This document shows, piece by piece, positions 33,506 through 42,232 of a stretch of 56,403 nt of DNA (the stretch's first letter is position 1; each line of letters opens with the position of its first letter). The DNA comes from Streptosporangium subroseum (GTDB lineage: Bacteria; Actinomycetota; Actinomycetes; Streptosporangiales; Streptosporangiaceae), in the NCBI RefSeq assembly GCF_900188345.1, contig NZ_FZOD01000022.1, forward strand, positions 1 through 56,403, read 5' to 3'. The position numbers were made by a program, and so were the translations under genes. The notes under the pieces were generated by a model that saw only the letters and a list, made by a program, of their open reading frames with translations, was not told where the DNA came from and did not search any database.

Positions 33506-34624
33506 ATGACTCAGGTGGAGATCGGGCGCGGCAAGAACGGCCGTCGTGCCTACGCGCTCGACGAGATCGGCATCGTCCCATCCCGTCGCACCCGCGATCC
33601 GGAGGAGGTCTCGATCTCCTGGCAGATCGACGCCTACCGGTTCGAACTGCCCGTCGTGGTGAGCCCCATGGACAGCGTGGTCTCGCCGAAGACCGCGATC
33701 GAGGTCGGGCGGCTCGGCGGTCTCGCCGTGCTGGACCTCGAAGGTCTCTGGACCCGCTACGAGGACCCGACGTCACTGCTGGCGGAGGTGGCGGAGCTCA
33801 AGGGTGAGGCCGCCACGAGGCGGTTGCAGGAGATCTACAACGCGCCGATCAAGGAAGAGCTGATCGGCCGGCGCATCGGGGAGATCCGCGCCGCCGGGGT
33901 GGCCACGGCCGTCCGGCTGTCCCCGCAGCGCACGGTCCAGTACCACAAGGCCGTCATCGACGCGGGCGTGGACATCTTCGTGATCCGCGGCACCACGGTC
34001 TCCGCCGAGCACGTCTCCGGCAGGGCCGAGCCGCTGAACCTCAAGCAGTTCATCTACGAACTCGACGTTCCGGTGATCGTCGGAGGTTGCGCCACCTACA
34101 CCGCGGCGCTGCACCTGATGCGGACCGGCGCGGCGGGCGTTCTTGTCGGTTTCGGCGGCGGCGCCTCGCACACCACCCGCACGGTGCTGGGCGTGGTGGT
34201 GCCGATGGCCACCGCGATCTCCGACGTGGCCGCGGCTCGCCGCGACTACATGGACGAGTCCGGCGGCCGGTACGTCCACGTCATCGCCGACGGCGGCATG
34301 GGCACCTCCGGTGACATCGCCAAGGCGATCGCCGTGGGCGCCGACGCGGTCATGGTCGGCTCGCCGCTGGCGAGGGCCACCGAGGCTCCCGGCCACGGCT
34401 TCCACTGGGGGTCGGAGGCACAGCACCCCGAGCTTCCCCGGGGCAAGCGGGTCAAGTTCGACACGGTCGGCACGCTGGAGCAGATCCTGCACGGCCCCTC
34501 CTCCGTGGCCGACGGCTCGATGAACCTGATGGGCGCGCTCAAGCGCACGATGGCCACCGCCGGATACTCCGACCTCAAGGAGTTCCAGCGGGTCGAGGTC
34601 GTCGTGGCCCCGCACATCGGCTGA
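33506..34624 (+). CDS. guaB3: GuaB3 family IMP dehydrogenase-related protein
   Basis: 372 residues, typical of GuaB3, with no CBS domains. TIM barrel with VVSPMDSVVS, VGGCATYTAALHLM and DGGMGTSGDIAKAIAVGADAVMVGSPLA. The loop equivalent to the IMPDH catalytic GSICTTR reads GASHTTR, so the cysteine position is His222; the nearest Cys is C195. GuaB3 proteins sit next to guaB in actinobacteria; the likely activity is GMP/IMP interconversion or regulation rather than standard IMPDH. AAGGAAAG precedes the ATG. Confidence 0.93.
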   Translation: MTQVEIGRGKNGRRAYALDEIGIVPSRRTRDPEEVSISWQIDAYRFELPVVVSPMDSVVSPKTAIEVGRLGGLAVLDLEGLWTRYEDPTSLLAEVAELKGEAATRRLQEIYNAPIKEELIGRRIGEIRAAGVATAVRLSPQRTVQYHKAVIDAGVDIFVIRGTTVSAEHVSGRAEPLNLKQFIYELDVPVIVGGCATYTAALHLMRTGAAGVLVGFGGGASHTTRTVLGVVVPMATAISDVAAARRDYMDESGGRYVHVIADGGMGTSGDIAKAIAVGADAVMVGSPLARATEAPGHGFHWGSEAQHPELPRGKRVKFDTVGTLEQILHGPSSVADGSMNLMGALKRTMATAGYSDLKEFQRVEVVVAPHIG

Positions 34625-34633
34625 CATCCCTTT

Positions 34634-34667
34634 CGAACGCCCGGTCTCCGCGGAGACCGGGCGTTCG
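34634..34667. terminator. Terminator after guaB3
   Basis: A perfect 34-base palindrome: 34634-34650 is the reverse complement of 34651-34667, ten bases after the guaB3 stop. It is followed by GCGTTTCCCC. Confidence 0.8.
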
Positions 34668-34669
34668 GC

Positions 34670-34820
34670 GTTTCCCCACCCGTCCGTTGTCTCCCCGCCG
34701 ATCCGGCGCTTCCCCGCGCATCCGGTGTTTCCCTGTGGGTTCGAAACTTTCATGTTCGTCCGGTGTTTCCTGTGGGTCCGGAGCTTCCTTGATCGCCCGT
34801 TGTCTTCCTGCGGGTATGGC
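34670..34820. repeat. 18-20-bp tandem repeats after guaB3 terminator
   Basis: Eight units of 18-20 bases from 34670, 34689, 34708, 34727, 34747, 34765, 34783 and 34802, with consensus G(T/C)TTCC then (G)ATCCGGT. The first three are all 19 bases. The gap 34625-34933 contains only the terminator, this array and the palindrome before the next gene. Confidence 0.7.
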
Positions 34821-34919
34821 GCCATCCGGCGGACCGATCGCTCTCCAGCCCGACCGCGGTCCTCGGCCGTGAGGTGCGCTGCGCGGGAGGCCCTGAAAGT
34901 GACGTATAGGGGAAAATCT

Positions 34920-34931
34920 GTGAATATTCAC
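34920..34931. promoter_or_regulatory. Palindrome abutting the XRE-like gene start
   Basis: GTGAATATTCAC is a perfect 12-bp palindrome ending two bases before the GTG start at 34934. A DNA-binding protein sitting here would block translation or transcription initiation; autoregulation is likely. Confidence 0.5.
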
Positions 34932-34933
34932 AT

Positions 34934-35866
34934 GTGTTGGATGATCAAGAACTCCGGATCGCTCTCAGAGACGGCCCCTTCCACGCCGCGCTCCGTGCGG
35001 CGGTGGAGGCACGCGGCCTGACTCTGAGCAGGCTCCGCCAGAATCTGGAGGAACGCGGCCTGCGGGTCGGGATGACGAGCCTGAGCTACTGGCAGCAGGG
35101 GCTGCGCCGTCCTGAGCGGCCCGAGTCGCTGCGTGCCGTACGCGCGCTGGAGGAGATCCTCGTCCTGCCGCCCCGCTCGCTCATGGCTCTCCTCGGCCCG
35201 CCCCGCCCCCGGGGTCGCGGTCCCGGAGAGCCGCCGCAGAGCACCCTGCCGTACTCCGCGATCATGGAGTCCTCCCACACCCTGTCGGCCCTGCTGCAGG
35301 ATCTGGACGGGGTGGCCGACGACCGGCGCCTGAACATCGCCACCATGTACGAGACGGTGCAGGTCGGGCTGGACCGCAGCATCGTCCGGCGCGAGACGCT
35401 CCAGGTGGTGCGGGCGCACGAGGACGCCGTCGATCGTTACATCATGATCTACTGGGGCGACCTGGGATGCGACGTGGAACGCGTGCGGATCCGCGCGCTC
35501 GAGGACTGCAGGGTCGGCCGGGTCCGCCGCGACGGGCCGACCGCCCTGGTGGTGGCGGAGCTATTGTTCGACCGGGTCCTCCAGACGGGGGACACCCAGG
35601 TGATCCGCTACGAGCTGGCCGACCCGAGCGGCGTGGAGACCACCAAGTACGAACGGGGTTTCCGCTTTCCCGCCGGCCAGTACGTGCTCCGGGTGAACTT
35701 CACGCCCGCCGCCCTTCCGGTCGGCGTCCGCCGTTTCACCCGCCCCGATCCCGGTGCCCACGAGCACGACCAGGGCGAGCTCGTCCTCAACGCCCACCAC
35801 GCCGTCCACCTGGTGGCCGACACGCTCGAACCCGGCCTGATCGGCATCCGGTGGAACTGGCCGTGA
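34934..35866 (+). CDS. XRE-like HTH protein with unknown C-terminal domain
   Basis: 310 residues from GTG at 34934. The N-terminus has a helix-turn-helix layout (FHAALRAAVEARGLTLSRLRQNLEERGLRVGMTSLSYWQQGLRRPER...ALEEILVLPPRSLMALLG). The C-terminal 200 residues are a conserved-looking beta-rich region (YRYELADPSG-like, FPAGQYVLRVNFTPAALP, GLIGIRWNWP) without a family I can name. It lies between guaB3 and nagA. Probably a transcriptional regulator. Confidence 0.7.
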   Translation: MLDDQELRIALRDGPFHAALRAAVEARGLTLSRLRQNLEERGLRVGMTSLSYWQQGLRRPERPESLRAVRALEEILVLPPRSLMALLGPPRPRGRGPGEPPQSTLPYSAIMESSHTLSALLQDLDGVADDRRLNIATMYETVQVGLDRSIVRRETLQVVRAHEDAVDRYIMIYWGDLGCDVERVRIRALEDCRVGRVRRDGPTALVVAELLFDRVLQTGDTQVIRYELADPSGVETTKYERGFRFPAGQYVLRVNFTPAALPVGVRRFTRPDPGAHEHDQGELVLNAHHAVHLVADTLEPGLIGIRWNWP

Positions 35867-35999
35867 CCGGCCCGTGGATGTGGCGGGCGGCACCGCCGGT
35901 TGTGATCGGCCCGCCGGGATGTGGTGAACGGCCCGTGGAGAGGCCGTGAGCGGAGCCGTCAGTCGTGACCGGCTCGCCGGGACGGCCTGAGCGGTGACC
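35855..35999. repeat. Degenerate repeats after the XRE-like gene stop
   Basis: GTGACCGGC-type motifs with TGA recur at the gene stop (35864) and near 35900, 35929, 35947 and 35965, each followed by CCCG or CTCGCCGGGA. Unit length varies (about 20-40), so this is a weaker case of the stop-anchored pattern. Confidence 0.45.
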
Positions 36000-37136
36000 T
36001 CACCGGGGCTCGGTGATCCAGGCCCCCTGCCGCATGACCCCGGCGACCTCCAGCTCGTCGGTGAGCACCACGAGGTCGGCCTGCTTGCCGACCGCGACCG
36101 AGCCCAGGCGGTCGGCGAGGCCGAGCACCCGGGCGGGGGTGAGCGAGGCGATCTCGGCCGCCTCGCTCAGGGACAGGCCGACCTCCCGGACGGCGCGCCG
36201 GAACGCGACGTCCATGGTCAGGGTGCTGCCCGCGATGGTGCCGCCCTCGGCCAGCCGTGCCACACCGTCGGTGACGTTGACCTTCATCGTGCCGAGCCCG
36301 TAGACGCCGTCGCCCGCCCCCGCGGCCGCCATCGCGTCGGTGATCAGCGCGGTGCGGCCGGGTCCCGCGACGTCGTAGGCCAGGCGCACCATCGCCGGGT
36401 GCGCGTGCACCCCGTCGTTGATCAGCTCGACCGTGACGCGCTCGTCCTCGAGGAGCGCGGCGATGGGTCCCGGGTCGCGGTGGTGCAGCGGCGGCATCGC
36501 GTTGTAGAGGTGGGTCGCGACGCTGCCGCCCGCCTCGATGCCCGCGATGGTCTGTTCGTAGGTGGCGTCGCTGTGCCCGAGAGCGGCGATCACGTTGTTC
36601 GCGACCGCCTCCCGGATGGTGTCCAGCGCGCCGGGCAGCTCGGCGGCGATGGTGAGCATCTTCACGTGGCCGCGCCCGGCCTTGAGCAGTCCGGTGAGCT
36701 CCTGCGCCGACGGCTCCCGCAGCAGGGCCGGGTTGTGCGCGCCGCAGCGGGCCCTGGAGATGTAGGGGCCCTCGAAGTGGATCCCGGCCAGCAGGCCCTC
36801 CTCGCACAGATCGGCCAGGGCGGAGGTGGTTCCGGCGAGGTCGTCCAGGGTCGCGGTGACCAGGCTGGCCATGAGCGTGGTGGTGCCGTGCAGGCCGTGC
36901 AGGGCGGCGATCCGGCTCGCCTGCTCCGGATCACCCGTCGGGAAGGAGCCACCGGCTCCGCCGTGACTGTGGATGTCGACGAAGCCCGGCACGACATACC
37001 GGCCGCCGAGACCGTGGCCCGGCCCGGGGGCGGCTCCCTGGCCGATGTGGGTGATCCGGCCGTCTTCGATGGTGAGCCAGCCTCCGTGGACACCTTGGGG
37101 GGTCACGATGCGGGCGTCGGTGAGTGTGATGCTCAT
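36000..37136 (-). CDS. nagA: N-acetylglucosamine-6-phosphate deacetylase
   Basis: 378 residues from ATG at 37136, with GGAGAGG just upstream. Amidohydrolase fold: VVPGFVDIHSHGG, HFEGPY, ALGHSDATY, ATHLYNAM and the catalytic LITDAM. NagA removes acetate from GlcNAc-6-phosphate, giving glucosamine-6-phosphate for re-entry to glycolysis or wall synthesis. It follows the SIS enzyme gene by 83 bases on the same strand, so both probably belong to amino-sugar catabolism. Confidence 0.95.
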   Translation of the reverse strand: MSITLTDARIVTPQGVHGGWLTIEDGRITHIGQGAAPGPGHGLGGRYVVPGFVDIHSHGGAGGSFPTGDPEQASRIAALHGLHGTTTLMASLVTATLDDLAGTTSALADLCEEGLLAGIHFEGPYISRARCGAHNPALLREPSAQELTGLLKAGRGHVKMLTIAAELPGALDTIREAVANNVIAALGHSDATYEQTIAGIEAGGSVATHLYNAMPPLHHRDPGPIAALLEDERVTVELINDGVHAHPAMVRLAYDVAGPGRTALITDAMAAAGAGDGVYGLGTMKVNVTDGVARLAEGGTIAGSTLTMDVAFRRAVREVGLSLSEAAEIASLTPARVLGLADRLGSVAVGKQADLVVLTDELEVAGVMRQGAWITEPR

Positions 37137-37219
37137 GGAACCATCCTCTCCGGTTCTCGGGTGCCGGCCGTCATCGAATTTCCCCTGTGTGGAGACTCGG
37201 GGCTCCGGCCGCGGGGATC

Positions 37220-38110
37220 TCAGGGGGAGAGGATGACGGATCTGGTGAGGTGGAGCGGCTCGTCCGGGTTGAGCCCCCGGACGTGCGCCCGTGCCACGGC
37301 CACCCGCTGGATCTTGATGAGCTCGGCCATGGGGTCGAGGGCGCTCTCCAGGAACGATCCGCCGGTGGCCTCGACCTCGCCGCGCAGTCCCTCGGGGGCC
37401 TCGCCGAGCATCCAGGTGATCCTTCCCGGTCCGGCGATGCTGATCGGGCCGTGCCGGTACTCCATCGCCGGGTAGGCCTCGGTCCAGGCCCGGCAGGCCT
37501 CGCGCATCTTCAGCCCGGCCTCCAGGGCCAGGCCGTAGGCCCAGTCGCGGCCCAGGAACGTGAACTGCTCGGCGGTGATCAGCTCGTCGGGGAGCGGAGC
37601 GGAGAGAGCGCGCTCGGCGTCGGCGATCGCGTCGGTCAGGTCCTCGTCGAGGTGGGCGCGGAGCAGGGCGAGCTGGGCGGTGGCGAACCGGGTCTGCACG
37701 ACCGATCTCTCGTCGGCGAAGTCGAGCACCACGACCTGGTGGGCGAGCCCCACGACCGGGGTGTCCGGGTCCGCGGTGATCGCGGTGATCCTGGTGCCCG
37801 GAGCCTTCGTGCCGATCTCCTCCAGCAGCTCCAGCACCTCGGTGGTGGTGCCCGACCGGGTCAGCGCGAGCACCCGGTCGTAGGAACGGCCGGGCAGCGG
37901 GGCCTCGGACGCGGCGAACGCGTCGGTCTCCCCGTGTCCCGCCCCCTCCCGCAGCGCCGCGTAGGCCTGCGCGATGAACCAGGAGGTGCCGCAACCGACC
38001 ACGGCCACGCGCTCATCTCGCTGAGGCAGCGCGTCGGCCGGGACCATGCCGACGGCGCGACGCCAGCAGTCGGGCTGGGACGCGATCTCGGCTTCGGTGT
38101 GCGTGGTCAC
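37220..38110 (-). CDS. SIS-domain sugar-phosphate isomerase/deaminase (NagB-II/AgaS-like)
   Basis: 296 residues from GTG at 38110. Two SIS domains like the isomerase half of GlmS: VVGCGTSWFIAQAYA, LALTRSGTTTEVLELL, and LGRDWAYGLALEAGLKMREACRAWTEAYPAMEYRHGPIS. No glutaminase domain. Adjacent to nagA, it most likely deaminates or isomerises glucosamine-6-phosphate to fructose-6-phosphate. No DasR-type site is evident upstream. Confidence 0.88.
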   Translation of the reverse strand: MTTHTEAEIASQPDCWRRAVGMVPADALPQRDERVAVVGCGTSWFIAQAYAALREGAGHGETDAFAASEAPLPGRSYDRVLALTRSGTTTEVLELLEEIGTKAPGTRITAITADPDTPVVGLAHQVVVLDFADERSVVQTRFATAQLALLRAHLDEDLTDAIADAERALSAPLPDELITAEQFTFLGRDWAYGLALEAGLKMREACRAWTEAYPAMEYRHGPISIAGPGRITWMLGEAPEGLRGEVEATGGSFLESALDPMAELIKIQRVAVARAHVRGLNPDEPLHLTRSVILSP

Positions 38111-38196
38111 GCGTTACCTCCTGGAGCGGCCTGTCACTGATTGCTTTTCGCCAGTAGCGAGCATAGTTATGCGGGCGGAAACCCGGATGCGGGTGC

Positions 38197-39063
38197 TTAC
38201 CGGCCGGCCTCCATGAGTGCGAGGTAGCCGTCTTCGAGGGTCGGCTCGGACGGCTGGGCCGAAGGATCGGGGGAGGTGGCCGCGAGGATCCTGTAGCGCG
38301 TCCCCCCGCCGTCGGGGCGGGAGCCCACGATCCTGCCCCGCGAGGGCGCGGGACCGGGAGTGGTCACCGTCCAGATCCGCCGGTCGGCGCGGGAGACCAA
38401 CTCCTCGACGTCCCCCTGGAACACCAGGCGGCCCTTCACGAGCACGGCCAGGAACCGGCAGGTCTGCGCCACGTCCTCGACGATGTGCGTGCTGAGCAGG
38501 ACCGTGCGATCTTCTGCGAACTCGGTCAGCAGGCCGCGCAACCGGATGCGCTCCTCGGGGTCCAGCCCGGTCGTCGGCTCGTCCACGATGAGCAGGCGGG
38601 GGTCGGCGAGCAGTGCCTGGGCGATGCCGACCCGCCGCAGCATCCCGCCGGAGAAGCCCTTGAGCTTGTGGTCGGCGTGCTCGGTGAGCGCGACCGTCTC
38701 CAGCAACTCGCCGATCCTGCGTCGCCGGAGGGAACGGGAGTCGAGTCCCTTGAGCAGGGCGATGTAGTCCAGAAACCGCCGCGCGGTCAGGTCGGGGTAG
38801 ACCCCGAGCTCCTGGGGGAGGTATCCGAGCACCCGGTGCACGGCCAGGCGTCCGTCGGCGGTGGTGATGTCGTGCCCGCCGACGCGGACCGTCCCGGAGG
38901 TGGGCCTGAGCAGTCCCGCCAGGACGCGCATGAGCGTGGTCTTGCCCGCTCCGTTCGAGCCGAGCAGGCCGTACATGCCGGTCGGCACGTCGAGGTCGAT
39001 CCCGTTGAGGGCGTGGACGCCGCCCCCGTAGGTCTTGGTCAGGCGGGAGATCTCGATGCGCAT
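38197..39063 (-). CDS. ABC transporter ATP-binding protein (sigma-linked exporter)
   Basis: 288 residues. Walker A GSNGAGKTT, signature FSGGMLRRV, Walker B LLIVDEPTTGLDP and STHIV switch. It is the last gene of a five-gene - strand operon headed by an ECF sigma factor. It is separated from the upstream permease by one base. It powers export through the two permeases; substrate unknown. Confidence 0.9.
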   Translation of the reverse strand: MRIEISRLTKTYGGGVHALNGIDLDVPTGMYGLLGSNGAGKTTLMRVLAGLLRPTSGTVRVGGHDITTADGRLAVHRVLGYLPQELGVYPDLTARRFLDYIALLKGLDSRSLRRRRIGELLETVALTEHADHKLKGFSGGMLRRVGIAQALLADPRLLIVDEPTTGLDPEERIRLRGLLTEFAEDRTVLLSTHIVEDVAQTCRFLAVLVKGRLVFQGDVEELVSRADRRIWTVTTPGPAPSRGRIVGSRPDGGGTRYRILAATSPDPSAQPSEPTLEDGYLALMEAGR

Positions 39064-39064
39064 G

Positions 39065-39898
39065 TCAGGACTCCGTCCGGATGGTGTGGAGACGGGTAAG
39101 GAAGAGTACGGCCGCCGCGAGCGCGATCATCACGCCGATCCAGAGGAAGGCGACGGCCGGCGTGGCCTCGGGCCGCAGGAAGTTCAGGGAGGCGCCGGGT
39201 GACGGGCCGTAGACGATGCCCTCGGGGGGCAGGATGACGTTCGGGGGAATCGTCAGATTCGAGCCGTAGTCGAGGAGGCCGTAGGCCACATACTCGCTCT
39301 TGGCCGCGAAGATGCTGCGGGACAGGGTCGGCATCATGGTGGCGGGGATGAGGTTCCCCCAGAACCAGTAGACGACGAACAGCACGCGGAACAGCATGAC
39401 CGGCATCAGCAGGGGCCCGGCCAGGGCGAGCGCCCCGAGGAAGAGCAGTCCGGGGACGACGGCCGTCACGAAGAGCGTCACCGCCCAGCCCAGCGCCGCG
39501 GGCTCCCCCTCGGTGATCGCGTAGGCCACGGCCCGGCCGAAGTAGGCGAGCATCAGCGGCACGGCGGTGGCCGTGCACGTGCCGAGATACTTGCCGATCA
39601 GACGGCCGGTACGACCGGCAGGGGTCGCGTCCAGGACCCCTGCGACGCCGAGCAGCCGGTCACGGATGAGCCGGTCGGCGATCAGGCATCCGTAGACGAT
39701 GGGCAGCAGGGACATGAGCAGGGAGGCCGACGAGATCATGGCCGTCTTCGAGGCGAGCCCTTCGCCGAAGCCCAGGTCCAGCGTCACGTACGTCGAGCCG
39801 AAGGTGGCGACGGTCGCCGCGTAGGTCAGTCCGTAGACGATCCACAGGACGGGCCGGCGGATCTGCATGCGGAACTCGTACCGCATGGTCGCGATCAT
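39065..39898 (-). CDS. ABC-2 type membrane permease
   Basis: 277 residues, about six to seven helices (VLWIVYGLTYAATVATFG, MISSASLLMSLLPIVYGCLI, ATAVPLMLAYFGRAV, AVTLFVTAVVPGLLFLGALALA, VMLFRVLFVVYWFWGNLI, AVAFLWIGVMIALAAAVLFL). Overlaps the upstream permease gene by four bases. Member of the sigma-linked ABC operon. Confidence 0.85.
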   Translation of the reverse strand: MIATMRYEFRMQIRRPVLWIVYGLTYAATVATFGSTYVTLDLGFGEGLASKTAMISSASLLMSLLPIVYGCLIADRLIRDRLLGVAGVLDATPAGRTGRLIGKYLGTCTATAVPLMLAYFGRAVAYAITEGEPAALGWAVTLFVTAVVPGLLFLGALALAGPLLMPVMLFRVLFVVYWFWGNLIPATMMPTLSRSIFAAKSEYVAYGLLDYGSNLTIPPNVILPPEGIVYGPSPGASLNFLRPEATPAVAFLWIGVMIALAAAVLFLTRLHTIRTES

Positions 39899-40599
39899 TC
39901 GGTCTCACCCCCGGTGAGGGTCCGCTCGGCGTTGCCGAGCAGGGGCCAGGCCGCCGCGACGAGCAGCAGCGCGGTCGACAGCAAGGTCAGCCGGTTGGGC
40001 AGCCATTCGGCGGCGGATCCCCAGCGCGTGGTGGGGAACAGGTAGAGCAGCCGGGGCACCGTGCTCTCCCGCAGGACGCCGGAGAACATCTGCTCGAACA
40101 CCCAGACGGACGCGACGACGGAGGTGGCGGCCGCGGTGCTGCGGAGGGTGACAGCGGCGAGCAGTCCCAGGGCCGACAGCCAGAGCAGGGGGGACAGCCA
40201 GGTGAGCTGGCCGGTCAGGCCACCGGGTGCGCCGGGGATCAGCTCCCACCAGCCGGTGGCGACGAGCAGCACCGAGGCGGCCAGGGCGCAGAGGGCCGCC
40301 CAGCCGACCGTCACGACCAGGCGGCGCAGCAGGGTCGGGCGATATCCCCCGGGCAGGGTGAGCAGCAGTTCCACGGAGCGATCCCGGCCGATCAGCGAGG
40401 CGGCCGCGATGCCCGCCACGAGCGGGATTCCCGTTTCCAGAGCCCCCAGGAGGAACCACGCCGTGTTCCCCTCCCGGGAGCCGAGCCGCGTGCCGAACGC
40501 GGCGAGGGCCGCGATGAGGAGGACGAGGGCCGGGGGCGCCAGCAGGGTCGCGGGACCGGCTCTCCGTATCTCGTACGACCAGAGATCGAGGGATTTCAT
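39895..40599 (-). CDS. Membrane permease-like protein
   Basis: 234 residues with six hydrophobic segments (LLAPPALVLLIAALAAFG, TGIPLVAGIAAASLIG, WAALCALAASVLLVATGWWEL, WLSPLLWLSALGLLAAVTL and others). Overlaps both neighbours by four bases, implying coupled translation. Likely a second permease subunit of the same exporter. Confidence 0.78.
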   Translation of the reverse strand: MKSLDLWSYEIRRAGPATLLAPPALVLLIAALAAFGTRLGSREGNTAWFLLGALETGIPLVAGIAAASLIGRDRSVELLLTLPGGYRPTLLRRLVVTVGWAALCALAASVLLVATGWWELIPGAPGGLTGQLTWLSPLLWLSALGLLAAVTLRSTAAATSVVASVWVFEQMFSGVLRESTVPRLLYLFPTTRWGSAAEWLPNRLTLLSTALLLVAAAWPLLGNAERTLTGGETE

Positions 40600-41351
40600 A
40601 ACCGGTGAGTTGCGCGGGCACGCCGGATCGGTTCACCTTTGCCCACGGCTGTCACGGCGGCGAGTGTCAGGGCCGGGGCGAGGACGACCGTGACCGAGCC
40701 GGTCGTCCAGAGTCCCTGGAGGCCCTCCAGGACGGGGACGCCGGCGAAGGCCAGCGCGTGGACACTCCACAGCGCCAGCGCGACGCCTGTCGCGCCCTCC
40801 GGGTTCCAGCACACCGACAGCAGCAGGCTGAGCGCCGAGAGCGTCGCCATGGGTCCCAGCCACGTCGTGATCAGTGAGGTCAGTCCCAGGGGGGTCGCGT
40901 TCAGCAGGGCCAGCACCGCCGAGGAGAGCAGCGCCAGGATCAGGTCGTACCCGAAGACCAGGGTCACCCGGGCCAGGAGGATGACCCGTGGTGACGTCGG
41001 GGTGACGGCCACCAGTTCGAAGGCCCTGTCGTTCTCGGGGCCGTACGATCCGGCGACACCGGCGGCGGCGATCAGGGGGACGGCCAGGGCGAGCACGAAC
41101 TCCGAGGCACCGCTTCTGGCCAGGGTGAAACCCACGCCGGCCACCATGATCAGAGCGGAGGCCAGCCAGATCGCCGGATGCAGGAGCCGGGCCTCCATCG
41201 TCAGCAGCACCCACGCCCTGTACGGCCTCGGCCGGGTGGGCGTCTCCACGCGGTCGTGCGCGGCCCTCGCCAGAACGGTTCGCACGATCTCCGGCCCGGG
41301 GGGAGGCGGAATGCCGTCGTGGATTCCCGACAGTTCAGGCCATTCGTTCAT
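40596..41351 (-). CDS. Membrane protein in the anti-sigma position of an ECF/ABC operon
   Basis: 251 residues. A 45-residue soluble N-terminus (MNEWPELSGIHDGIPPPPGPEIVRTV...) is followed by about six membrane helices. Its start overlaps the ECF sigma gene by 17 bases, the usual place for an anti-sigma factor, but no HxxxCxxC zinc motif is present. The short N-terminal tail could bind the sigma factor while the membrane part acts as a permease subunit or sensor; this is inference. Confidence 0.72.
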   Translation of the reverse strand: MNEWPELSGIHDGIPPPPGPEIVRTVLARAAHDRVETPTRPRPYRAWVLLTMEARLLHPAIWLASALIMVAGVGFTLARSGASEFVLALAVPLIAAAGVAGSYGPENDRAFELVAVTPTSPRVILLARVTLVFGYDLILALLSSAVLALLNATPLGLTSLITTWLGPMATLSALSLLLSVCWNPEGATGVALALWSVHALAFAGVPVLEGLQGLWTTGSVTVVLAPALTLAAVTAVGKGEPIRRARATHRL

Positions 41352-41934
41352 CGAGACACCCCCTCAGGGTCGTTCGGGCGTGATGCAGGCGGCTTTTCAC
41401 CGTGCCGACCGGAATTCCCAGCACGTCGGCGATCTCCCGGTGACTCAGATCGTTGAGAAAGGCGAGCACGACGACCTCGCGTTGCGCCAGGGGCAGCCGT
41501 GCCAGCGCCGCCTGCACCCGGTCGCCGCCCACGGCCAGCTCCTCCGGCCCGGGCAGTCCATCGACCACCTCGGCGCCGTCGGGCGGTTCGGCCGGGAGGG
41601 GAGGCGGGAGGCCGCGAAGGCGGTTGTGCGCCTGCCTGCGTGCCACCCCGAACAGCCAGGTGCTCACGGTGGAGCGGCTCCGGTAGGTGCCCGCGGAGCG
41701 CCACACGGCCAGCAACGTGTCCTGAAGGATCTCCTCGGCCGTGCCCCGATCTCCGGCCAGCCGGTAGAGGAAGGCGAACAACGGACCGGCATATCGCTCG
41801 TACAGCTCGGTCAGCGCGCTCGCGTCACCGTCCGCCACCCGGGCCAGGACGAGCGCGTCTCTCTCCTGGGCGCGCGAACGACGGCCCGCGACGCCGAACC
41901 AGCGCAGCGCGATCGTCTGATTTCCCCCATCCAC
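41335..41934 (-). CDS. ECF-type RNA polymerase sigma factor
   Basis: 199 residues from GTG at 41934 (later starts possible). Region 2 is LYERYAGPLFAFLYRLAGDRGTAEEILQDTLLAVWRSAGTYRSRSTVSTWLFGVARRQAHNRLR; region 4 is ALARLPLAQREVVVLAFLNDLSHREIADVLGIPVGTVKSRLHHARTTLR. It heads the ABC exporter operon (41934 to 38197), so it probably controls export in response to an envelope signal and its own transcription. Confidence 0.93.
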   Translation of the reverse strand: MDGGNQTIALRWFGVAGRRSRAQERDALVLARVADGDASALTELYERYAGPLFAFLYRLAGDRGTAEEILQDTLLAVWRSAGTYRSRSTVSTWLFGVARRQAHNRLRGLPPPLPAEPPDGAEVVDGLPGPEELAVGGDRVQAALARLPLAQREVVVLAFLNDLSHREIADVLGIPVGTVKSRLHHARTTLRGCLDERMA

Positions 41935-42141
41935 GACAGGTGTGTAGCGCGGGTACCGTCCCCCGGTTCATCAAAACGTTCAAGGATGTGTCCCGCGGCC
42001 TCGCCGTGGCCGATCCTCGGCGCTCGATCTTCGAGCGGTCGGCCCCGGTCCGGTGGGGTTTTTCCGCCGCGGGCGACAAGAATTGACGGAAAGGCCCTCC
42101 GCTGTCCACCGGCGTGTCGCCCGGATCCTGCCCGGCGTTCG

Positions 42142-42155
42142 CTACTGGTCAGTAG
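42142..42155. promoter_or_regulatory. Inverted repeat upstream of glpD
   Basis: CTACTG-GT-CAGTAG (42142-42155), about 80 bases before glpD, in the 298-base gap after the divergent sigma gene. Could be a regulator site; the gap shows no other feature. Confidence 0.35.
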
Positions 42156-42232
42156 TGATGCTTATGGTTGGTGGGTAGATATATGGCGCAAGATGACGTA
42201 ACACGACAAGCCGGACTCCAGGGGGATGCAGC

